This document shows positions 55,846 through 64,000 of a stretch of 64,000 nt of DNA, piece by piece. Source of the stretch: Trifolium pratense. Lineage: Eukaryota > Streptophyta > Magnoliopsida > Fabales > Fabaceae. The notes under the pieces are model-generated. The model was not told the DNA's origin, searched no databases, and worked only from the letters and a program-made list of their open reading frames with translations. The stretch covers positions 54,148,439 through 54,212,438 of the forward strand of contig NC_060062.1 in the NCBI RefSeq assembly GCF_020283565.1, in the 5' to 3' direction. A program made the translations under genes and the position numbers. Positions within the stretch are counted from its first letter, which is position 1. Every line of letters starts with the position of its first letter.

Positions 55846-57115
55846 AATTTAAAAAATGTGAAAATAACAATAACAAAAAATAATACAAGCAGAGAAAAAA
55901 AAACCTAAATCAATTGCAGTAGAAACAGTTCTAAGAGCCAAAACCAAGTAACAAACCACAAACACAAAGAAATCACGTATATAACTGGAATCCATTACAC
56001 GAAAAGGAAAATATTTAAAAAGGAATAAAAAAGAAAGAATAGTATCTGAATCAATGAAGGTTTGACAATAGTGAAAGAGAAAGACAAGTTTCGATTCGTG
56101 AGTTCAGAGGCCGGAGAAAGGAGGACAATAGTGAGAGTGGAGAGAAAGTTTCAATTTGTTTCCCTTATAGCTTCGGTTTTGAACTAGGGTTCAAGTGAGA
56201 AGCTTCGATTTGACGAGTGAGAGAGAGTGGACCGCTAAGAGTGAGAGAGAGAGAGAGAGGACGGCTGAGATAAGGCGGTGGTGGTGAGTTGATTTGAGGT
56301 TGCTGAGGACGGCTGAGGGTTTGTTCATCGCGTGTTTGGGTCGAGAGAGATAAAGATTGCATTCTTTTATTTTTTATTCAGATTGTGTTTTGTAACTTTT
56401 TTTTACTCTTAGTCTATATACTTCATTCACTTATAATTGGTTCCACAAATATTTTTTTTTATTTAACCTGACTTTTTACATCTGTGCTAAATATGGTCAG
56501 ATATATATATATATATATATTAGATAATTTTCGCCATAATTACGGGATTGCCACCGCGTTCAGTTATGCTTCTGGTACATTGAAACCAGATGTAAAAAGT
56601 CTTGTCTATATATGTTTCACTTCTGGGGATATTGAAACAAGATGAAAAGACTACTCCATATAGCTTTTCACATCTGACATATGTTCCGTAGATGTAAAAT
56701 GCTTATGTAATATGTCATTTTTCTACTAATGTCTATCCATTAAAATGACATGGAATCAAAATTACATATATAGCACCAAATTTGCTTGACTTACGATGCT
56801 TGAAAATGACTCAAAACATGAAATGATCATCATATAGGCAAGTAACAATCCAATTATTAAAGGCCTAATAACATCACATAAAGTGAATTATCACACGCTC
56901 AAACTTGAACCATTATCTGTTCTCAGGTGATACGATAGAAACAAAAATTTGTGTTAAGGTAGCACATTCAAAATTTATCCAAATGATGCATCCAACATAT
57001 TTTTTTATGAAGGTGTTAACCCATTGTAGGGAAACAATCTGAGTCTGAAAGCATCATCAATAATTGGAGAAATCTTGAAATTACTTGCCACCTCCAGAAA
57101 CTGCGGCAGAGTAAG

Positions 57116-58187
57116 GGAATTGGATTCTCTCCATCCCTTATTGTCTCCTTCTCTCTCCTTCTCCAAATCCTAACCATTAGATTGATCCAATGGATAAAAG
57201 ACAAAAAGACATGTCACCCCAAAAAAATGCCATTTTTTCCTTCCCCCAAATTTCTCCAAGTTTCTGTTTTGTGCGGGATTTTTACCACAACATTGATCGA
57301 TCCATAAAGATGCGAAGCAAATCTTAATGTTATTAATTTAGTGATATACTATTATTATTGATTTAGTGTTATGCTTTGATTTAGTCATACAATATCATAA
57401 ACAAATTTTCTTGATTTTTCTGGTTTATTGGTTTAGTGACAAAAGTAATTTGAGAATAAAACTTGAAACTTTTACCTTAGATTTGCCAAAAACCAAACCA
57501 ATATGATACAACCATTGACTACACTTCCGAACAATATATGATACAATATATACTCCTAAATCAACCACTTATCATTCATCTATATCCCTCACAAAGCCAC
57601 AACTATTATGACAATTTCAACTTTCATCCAAAACCATAAAACACTGTGCATATTGCACATACAAAAGAAACAAAATCAATAGAGAAGAGAGAAGAGAAAA
57701 AAACGAACCTGAAATTTATCACCACCGTGTCACCTGTTGTCACTTGCCGCTGCTTTGCCAGCCTTTGTGTCTCTCTCCTTTTTTTTATTGTTTTTCGTAG
57801 TTTTAGGATTTTATCTGTGTTTAGGGAGGTTAAATAAGGGTTTTACAAATAATTTGGAATTATTTTGGGTTTTCCTTCGCGATGGCCGTCACGGCGCCGA
57901 AGCCACCAGAGTCTAGGTGTAAAGGTGGTTGGTCGCCGGAAACTGGGTTTGGATGAAGAACATTGATGAATGTTCTTGAGGAAGAGGATGAAGTTTGAGA
58001 GAAGGGAGAAGAGAGATCGTGAGAGTGAGAAAGAGAAGAGAGAGAAAGAAAGGGGAGAAATGAGAGTGTGTTCCCGTGTGCGCGCGTATGCAAGCTACGC
58101 TGCGCCAACCCTTGATCTTTGATCAAGTGGCTAGTTTTGGGGAAGGAGAGAGAAGGAGACAAGGGGTGATGAAGAGAATCCGGATCC
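57116..58187. mobile_element. Mutator-like element, 1,072 bp, 9-bp TSD
   Basis: The left end GGAATTGGATTCTCTCCATC and the right end (complement GGATCCGGATTCTCTTCATC) start inverted repeats of about 80 bp, with TTGTCTCCTTCTCTCTCCTT in both. The 9-bp duplication CAGAGTAAG is perfect (57107-57115 and 58188-58196). The inside includes a GC-rich block near 57870-57960 with exon-like composition, possibly captured host DNA. No transposase. Confidence 0.92.
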
Positions 58188-58280
58188 CAGAGTAAGAAGA
58201 TGGAGAGTTGGAAGATGGAAAGACAACGTAAGAAATATGCGATCATATGTCATTGTTTTTTTTTTATTAAATAAATTAAA

Positions 58281-58584
58281 GGCTTAATTAATAAAATGGT
58301 CCCTTAAAGACATTTTTTGTTTCAGATTGGTCCCTTAAAGAAAAAAAGGTCCAAATAGGTCCCTTAAAGAAAAAAAAGTCCGAATAGGTCCTTAAAGACA
58401 TCTCCGTTAATCAGTTTGGTCCCTAAAAAGAGGTATAAATAGGACCAAACTGATTAACGGATATGTCTTTAAGAGGCCTATTCGGACATTTTTTTCTTTA
58501 AGGGACCTATTTAGACCTTTTTTTCTTTAAGGGACCAATATGAAACCCAAAATGTCTTTAAGGGACCATTTTATTAATTAAGCC
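58281..58584. mobile_element. Mutator-like MITE, GGTCCCTTAA family, 304 bp
   Basis: The ends GGCTTAATTAATAAAATGG mirror each other exactly, and the two halves are nearly complementary. The 9-bp duplication TAAATTAAA is perfect (58272-58280 and 58585-58593). It is related to 32368-32775. Confidence 0.95.
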
Positions 58585-58595
58585 TAAATTAAATA

Positions 58596-58875
58596 TTTCC
58601 TCCGTACCACAATATATGTCACTTTGGAGAAAAATTTTGTACTACAATATATGTCGCTTTATATTACCAATGAAGCATTTAATACTATTTTTTCTATTAT
58701 ACCCTTAACTATTTATTACTCTCTTCTTTCAATTCTTCAATTTATTTTTTCCATACCATAAATGAAGGACAATTTTGTAAATCAACTCATAATTTCTCTT
58801 TTCCATACAACATTAATTATCTTTCTTAATATATGTAAAAGTGTCAAAGCGACATATATTGTGATACGAAGGGAG
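58596..58875. mobile_element. Stowaway-like MITE, 280 bp
   Basis: The ends TTTCCTCCGTACCACAATAT and (complement) CTCCCTTCGTATCACAATAT are flanked by TA (58594-58595, 58876-58877). ACAATATATGTCRCTTT occurs twice at the left end. It begins two bases past the target duplication of the preceding element. Confidence 0.88.
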
Positions 58876-58877
58876 TA

Positions 58878-60242
58878 GTTAGCTATAACTTTAAATCTCA
58901 GTCCATTAATTTTTTTTTTAACAGTTGCGCTTAAAAAATTTTGGAGCATCAAAACTTGCTAAAACTTTTAAATGACTTAAAATAAAACTTGAGATAATTG
59001 TAAGAATAAAAAACTTATTTGACCATTTATTTATATAAATAATATTTAAAAAAACATAAATCAAATACACATTCTTATTTAAAATTGAGAGAAATATAAA
59101 AAAAAAAAAGGAGAGAATTTTCCAAAAATATAATGAATAAATAAAATTAAAAATATGCAAAAATATAATGAATAAATAAAATTAAAAATATGCACCTTCT
59201 TCTAAAGTCGTGATAGGATAGGATGGGAAGATTACATTGATTCCACATTTGTGAAAAATTTATCTCTCTCTACCCTATCTTATCTTCTCTATGGGAGTGA
59301 CATTATTACTTACTTGGACAAAATTTTTATGGTCCACCCACTTCTTTTCAGTACACAGTCACAGACACAGAGTCAGGAGTTCATGGTCCTGCTACGGTAC
59401 AAAAATTAACCTTTAAACACTATTTTGTATACTAATATTTTTAAAATAAAAATTATAATTTTTTATATAAATTTTTCCTTTTTTGATTTCTTGATAGATA
59501 TTAACGTATTTGACCAATAATAGGAACCACATACAATAATAATTGAATGAACATGTTCTCATAAGCTTAACTCAATTGCTAGAGATATTGAACTTAGTTC
59601 AAGAGTCGGATCGAATTCCAGACACTTTATTTATTCATTTTTAGGGTGAACTTTCTAACCACTAACTATTTGATAAAAAAATAATAATTGAATAACCTAA
59701 AAGTACTTCGATTTCCTCGTGATGCACATGTAGTTTGGTGCAAAAATTTAATTTTGTAGTATGTTTTATACTCTCTCCTTCCTTAATTATAAGCAAATTT
59801 CTACTTTTCAGATTTATTGGATAGCTAGTATGTCTGGTCTATTTAATAAATCTAAAAAAAATGAATATTTACTTATAATTAAGAACATAGATATGTGTTT
59901 TTATTTTCAAATCTCCTTTTTCTATAACAAATCTGTTTTTTCTTTCTTCTTAAAAAGAAAACTTTATATATTATAAATAAAATTTTTTTAACATAATTTT
60001 TTATTTTTATCATAAGAAAAAAAAGTAAAAGAATACGAAAATTATATAATTCTATACTTTATCACTAAAAAATTAAATCTGTATTAATTAAAAAAAAATT
60101 AAAACGAGTCAAAGTTTGTATTAGTATTTTTTTAATTAAAACAAGTCAAAGGCCATTGAAACAATAAAAATTTTACTAACTAGAACTAAAAGAAAATGTA
60201 CTAACTTTAATAAATATTTTATATAGCCTTATTGTTTTTGAG
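58878..60242. other. Intergenic and UGT upstream DNA
   Basis: Very AT-rich. A tRNA-like repeat lies at about 59560-59680 (ACTCAATTGCTAGAG, then GATCGAATTCC), related to 41220-41345. No genes are recognised. Confidence 0.5.
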
Positions 60243-60250
60243 TATATATA
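60243..60250 (+). promoter_or_regulatory. TATA box of the UGT gene
   Basis: TATATATA lies 50 bp before the ATG at 60300, followed by AAGAACTGC. Position and sequence fit a plant core promoter. Confidence 0.7.
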
Positions 60251-60299
60251 AGAACTGCATATCTTCTTCCATCCACCATCTAAGTTATCTTAGTCCACC

Positions 60300-61703
60300 A
60301 TGGATGCACTTAGAGATGAAGAAAAGCCACTTCATATAGTAATGTTTCCATGGTTAGCCTTTGGTCACATGATTCCATATCTTGAATTGGCCAAGCTTAT
60401 AGCACAAAAGGGTCACCAAGTAACTTACATTTCTACCCCAAGAAACATAGAACGCCTCCCTAAACTCCCACCAAACATTGCTCCTCTCATCAATTTTGTG
60501 AAACTTCCGATGCCAAAAGTTGATAATCTTCCTCAAAATGCTGAGGCCACAACAGATATCCCTTATGATGTTGTTCAACACCTTAAGACTGCCTTTGACA
60601 AACTTGAACAACCTTTGACAGAATTCCTTGAATCTTCTAATGTTGATTGGATTTTCCATGATTTTTTGCCTTTTTGGTTGGGTCCTGTTGCATCCAAACT
60701 TGGTATAAAATGTGCTTTTTTCACAATTTTTACTGCACCCTTCATGGGCTTTTTGGGACCGGTTTCGGTTCTCTTGGGTAATGATCCTGGTCGAACAAAG
60801 CCCGAGGACTTTACTGTTGCTCCTTCGTGGGTTCCATTTCAGACTACGGTGGCATACCGTTACTTTGAGATTATGAAGATTGCGGATATTCTTTCTAATG
60901 AAAACTCGGAGGGGTATTCTGACATTTATCGTGCTTGTTGTTGTATGCAGAATTGTGAAACCATTTTGATTCGCGGTTGTACCAAGTTTGAACCCGAATG
61001 GTTTCAAGTGCTTCAAAATATTCACCACAAACCAGTTGTCCCTGTTGGTCAACTCCCTAGTACAGGTGTTGACCATAGCAATGGAGACGACACATGGTCG
61101 TGGATAAAAGAGTGGTTGGACAAGCAACCACGTAGCACGGTATTATATGTGGCTTTTGGTAGTGAAGCAAAACCAAGTCAAGAAGAAGTCACTAAGATAG
61201 CTTTTGGGTTGGAGGAATCAAAGATTCCGTTCTTTTGGGTCCTTAGGGTTCAACGTGGGCCAACTGACAATGTGGTGTTGCAATTGCCAGAAGGGTTTGA
61301 GGAGCGAACCAAGGGGCGCGGAGTGGTATGCACTGATTGGGCTCCGCAAGTGAAAATAATGGGTCACATGGCAGTTGGTGGATTCTTGAGTCATGCTGGT
61401 TGGACATCGGTTGTGGAGGCTGTTCAAAACGAAAAGCCACTTGTGCTACTAACATTTCTTGCAGACCAAGGTATAAATGCGAGGGTGTTGGAGGAAAAGA
61501 AGATGGGTTATTCAGTGCCTAGGGATGAACGAGATGGGTCGTTCACAAGTAACTCAGTGGCTGCTTCGATTAGACTAGTTATGCTTGAAGAAGAGGGAAG
61601 GATCTACAAGGAAAAGATTAAGGAGATGAAGGACTTGTTTGTAAATACTAAATTACAAGATAATTATATTGATAACTTGTTGAACCACCTTAGAAGTCTT
61701 TGA
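60300..61703 (+). CDS. UDP-glycosyltransferase, UGT91/UGT79-like (467 aa)
   Basis: A cytosolic family-1 glycosyltransferase that moves a sugar from a UDP-sugar to a small molecule. The gene is intronless and of full length. The N-terminus has LHIVMFPWLAFGHMIPYLEL with the catalytic His23, and WIFHDFLPFW supplies the probable partner Asp (about residue 119). The 44-residue PSPG box runs from WAPQVKIMGH (about 347) to FLADQ (about 390). Its core reads HAGWTSVVEA where the consensus is HCGWNS, so two usual residues are changed. The final Gln is typical of UDP-glucose users, but sugar choice cannot be settled from it. The overall pattern (HIVMFPWLAFGH, GPVASKLGI, WLPF-like motif WVPF) fits the UGT91/79 group, which often adds a sugar to an existing sugar on flavonoids or saponins. 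Acceptor unknown. Confidence 0.93.
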   Translation: MDALRDEEKPLHIVMFPWLAFGHMIPYLELAKLIAQKGHQVTYISTPRNIERLPKLPPNIAPLINFVKLPMPKVDNLPQNAEATTDIPYDVVQHLKTAFDKLEQPLTEFLESSNVDWIFHDFLPFWLGPVASKLGIKCAFFTIFTAPFMGFLGPVSVLLGNDPGRTKPEDFTVAPSWVPFQTTVAYRYFEIMKIADILSNENSEGYSDIYRACCCMQNCETILIRGCTKFEPEWFQVLQNIHHKPVVPVGQLPSTGVDHSNGDDTWSWIKEWLDKQPRSTVLYVAFGSEAKPSQEEVTKIAFGLEESKIPFFWVLRVQRGPTDNVVLQLPEGFEERTKGRGVVCTDWAPQVKIMGHMAVGGFLSHAGWTSVVEAVQNEKPLVLLTFLADQGINARVLEEKKMGYSVPRDERDGSFTSNSVAASIRLVMLEEEGRIYKEKIKEMKDLFVNTKLQDNYIDNLLNHLRSL

Positions 61704-62029
61704 AACATCGAATTGGTCATGCGGATTGTGATGCTACCATTTTCTAAATTTCATTATTATTATTATTATTATTATGTGTGTTTTGTTATAATAAACTTTT
61801 TATATAAACTTACTTTGTTATGCGTGTTTAGTTGATAATTTGTAGTAATCTAACTGAAATTGATCACTTATTGTCCGAATCTATCTCTCAAATTGAGGTA
61901 GACAATTTAAATAAGGATTTTCTCCTTTAAGTTCATTGTAAGTGAATATAAGTTCTTCTTTGTTATTTTCTTCGATATTCTTTACTTGATGCCAGTCTTG
62001 GTTAAATTCTTTGTTTGTAAGCCATTTGA
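61704..62029. other. UGT 3' flank
   Basis: It contains an (ATT)n run near 61752-61774 and an AATAAA near 61788, the likely poly(A) signal. Confidence 0.55.
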
Positions 62030-63047
62030 TGGGGGCAGGGGATAAAAGTTGGGATAGTACTAAAGTTAATTCTTTGTTTACAGCTGAAGTTGTGACTGTG
62101 ATTACTATCCTCTCTCGGTTCCCCTCTTTGATACAGTAATGAGGATGGGTCTAGTCGGTGAAGGCCGGATACAATGTCATAATGAGGATTTTAAAGCTAT
62201 CAATTCAAGTCATGACAGCAGGAATAGTTTCTGGAAAGTGCTAGCTCCGCCTAAAACTTGACACTTGACAGAGAGAGACTCCAAACGCGAAATGTGCAGT
62301 GCCCGGTATGCTGCCCTCTGTGTTCAGAAGCGGTGGAAGATGAGATGCATGTGTTCTTTGATTGCGATAGACCAAAGCGTGTGGCAGGTTGTCGGGTTGT
62401 TGCCGATGATCTAGCAGTTTGCAATGACACCAGACAGCAGCAGATGTGGTTTTTTATATCTGCTGTTCTGCAGAAGCGAAAAATGCAGGTTTAGTGGCTA
62501 TTATGTTGTGGTTATTTATTATTACAGCATTGTAGCAAATGGGTGTTGAATAACACAAAATTGTCTGCAACTCAGTTGGTTAATAAGGCTCACCACATTT
62601 GGAACGAAACGGTATCAAAATGTTTTAGAAGAAGTGACAGAATTCAGGGACCAGACCTGCACCTGTCATGTTGTACTGGCTGAAACAGCGCCCCGGATGG
62701 GTGAAATGCAATGTAGATGCGGAATTTTTTCACGATGAAGGTGCCACAAGTGAGGCCTGCTATGTTCGGGATAGCTATGGGAATTTCTTAATGATGCAAA
62801 CTAATTGGAATTGTGTGTGAATGCCCACCTTAGAAGGCGAGGCTGCAGCCTTATTACATTCAATACAGCTCATGAGTACGCTGCATTCCGACCATGTGAT
62901 CTTTGAAAGCGATTCTAAAGTTCTTGTGGAAGCCATTCATAATCAGAGAAGTGGTGATTCGGAGTTTATTTATTTAGTTTTCAGTATTTTATCTATGTTT
63001 GTCTTTATTCTCAAACTGAGATTAAATTTATTAGACGACAAATGAAT
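62030..63047 (+). pseudogene. Non-LTR retrotransposon (LINE) remnant
   Basis: Frames are broken but readable. WDSTKVNSLFTAEVV (about 62050) is the linker after the polymerase. CPVCCPLCSEAVEDEMHVFF (about 62300) is the zinc-binding region typical of plant LINEs. PGWVKCNVDAEFF (about 62690) and EGEAAALLHSIQLM with IFESDSKVLVEAIHNQ (about 62830-62950) form an RNase H-like domain. Stops and gaps separate the parts, and the endonuclease and polymerase domains are missing. It is a 5'-truncated, dead copy. Confidence 0.85.
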
Positions 63048-64000
63048 ATGGTTACTCATACTTTAGATAGGGTGTTCATTTTTTGAACTTGTCACTGCAT
63101 TATTGAAACTCCTCCTCCTTGTATTGAACGATTTTTTATTAATAATTAAATTTGTTTTGGTAAAAAAAAAAAAGTTCTGTGATAGTGTGGCTGCTTAGCT
63201 GGTTGAATTTTGTTTTGGCAAGGATTTGTGATAGTGTGATTTTATTTGAAGGATAACAATTATCCTCTGTTATCCTGTCTTGTGTTTGGTGCACACAAGA
63301 TAACAAACATGATAACTATTATATTATGTTTTTAATACATACTTGCTCATAATAATATGATAAGATATATAATATTTAAATGACAAAATTACCTTTGTAA
63401 ATCAATTGTTATTTTTTAAAAATTATTTTGTAATACTTTGAATTTTTTAAATAAAAAATATAAATAAGTAATCAAATAACTTTATATAGTTTTAAATAAA
63501 AAACATGAGAAAATAATAAAGTTTAATTTTTTATATGAATCATGATCAAATAAATAACCCAATGATATATACATGTTAGATAAGCTAAATAAATATATGA
63601 TATATCTCATACGTAAATAATAAAAATACCATTGCAAAATAATTATATTTAATTTCTTATAAAATTTAAATTAATATCCATATTTTCCGATTTTTTTATA
63701 ATTAGTTTACTTTAAAATATTGTAATTTTAGTATAATTTTGATTTTTTTAGATTATGTAAATTACAAACTTACCCTTGTGAGAAAATCACATGTATATTT
63801 AAAAATTAATTATTTTATTATTAATTTACTATCAAATTTTTTTATTATTTATATTTAATTAATTTTCATTTTTTTTATTTTAAAATATATTTTATAGAAT
63901 AAATCAGTAAAAAAAATATTATCCTATCCTGCTGGTAACCCAACACAAATTCAGGATAAAAATTTTAACTAGAGGGACAGGATAAGATAAGCTATAAGAT
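63048..64000. other. AT-rich DNA with a possible truncated inverted-repeat element
   Basis: GGATAACAATTATCCTCTG near 63252 and sequences such as CAGGATAAAAATTTTAAC and GACAGGATAAGATAAGC near the window end look like the two sides of one element. The window ends before its right limit can be fixed. There are no genes. Confidence 0.4.

Larger units (their letters stand above)
51529..56731. mobile_element. CACTA element with broken TNP2-type transposase and Ulp1-like segment (5,203 bp)
   Basis: The left end is CACTAGTAGAAA; the right end (complement) is CATTAGTAGAAA, one change from the canonical CACTA. The 3-bp duplication TCT flanks both ends (51526-51528 and 56732-56734). Subterminal repeats TTTACATCTG and CAGATGTAAA occur near both ends (51560-51740 and 56470-56700). 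Inside on the minus strand are a transposase-associated domain, a TNP2 transposase part and a C48 peptidase-like part. A foldback element (51851-52235) and a Mutator-like MITE (55504-55845) are nested in it. Confidence 0.92.

Noticed and set aside
56165..56362. 65-codon Ser/Leu/Pro-rich frame
   Set aside because: Derived from a GA-rich low-complexity tract near the CACTA right end.
57860..58246. 128-codon minus-strand frame
   Set aside because: It overlaps the right TIR of the Mutator-like element. Only the GC-rich core is kept as a possible captured piece.
60354..61127. 257-codon antisense frame over the UGT gene
   Set aside because: Shadow of the UGT coding strand. The UGT frame has the full family motif set.

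Overview
This window is nuclear DNA of a flowering plant, most likely a legume close to Medicago. The evidence is the AT-rich intergenic DNA, introns with plant GT/AG borders, plant-only gene families (NAT transporter, U-box/USP/kinase protein, LRR-XII receptor kinase, AINTEGUMENTA-type AP2 factor, class VI RLCK, UGT91-type glycosyltransferase), a nuclear tRNA-Ser gene, and many plant DNA transposons with readable target-site duplications. The species is inferred from style and family likeness, not proven.

Layout. 0-4 kb is intergenic with two small MITEs. 4.5-7.9 kb holds a tandem pair of small secreted proline-rich peptide genes, with a 913-bp inverted-repeat element between them. 9.7-10 kb holds a one-exon SKIP34-like coiled-coil protein. 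14.6-19.9 kb (+) is a ten-exon nucleobase-ascorbate transporter (764 aa). Convergent to it, 25.3-20.5 kb (-), is a seven-exon USP/coiled-coil/kinase/U-box gene (775 aa) whose kinase domain has lost its catalytic residues. 27.2-30.6 kb (+) is an LRR-XII receptor kinase with a frameshift near its 3' end. 31.9-32.0 kb (-) is tRNA-Ser(GCT). 35.4-38.0 kb (+) is an eight-exon AIL/ANT-type AP2 gene with a 9-nt microexon. 40.1-39.5 kb (-) is a one-exon membrane-anchored TPR protein. 45.5-41.7 kb (-) is a seven-exon class VI RLCK (515 aa). 60.3-61.7 kb (+) is an intronless UGT (467 aa). 62.0-63.05 kb is a dead LINE remnant.

From 46.5 to 58.9 kb there are no host genes. The stretch is a dense set of DNA transposons: a 3.36-kb CACTA element carrying pieces of two host genes (a LAMMER/AFC kinase with introns retained, and an FkbM-type methyltransferase); a 469-bp hAT element; a 5.2-kb CACTA element with a broken TNP2-type transposase and a Ulp1-like peptidase segment; a 1.07-kb Mutator-like element; and several MITEs, one nested in the second CACTA. 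The most notable observation is the double-capture CACTA element at 46523-49881. Next are the U-box pseudokinase and the secreted-peptide pair, whose conserved C-terminal motif I do not recognise.

Intron structures were deduced by hand. Every stated exon set keeps reading phase across all junctions, but no transcript data were available. The genes do not form an operon-like unit. They are ordinary independent plant genes, apart from the local duplication of the peptide genes.
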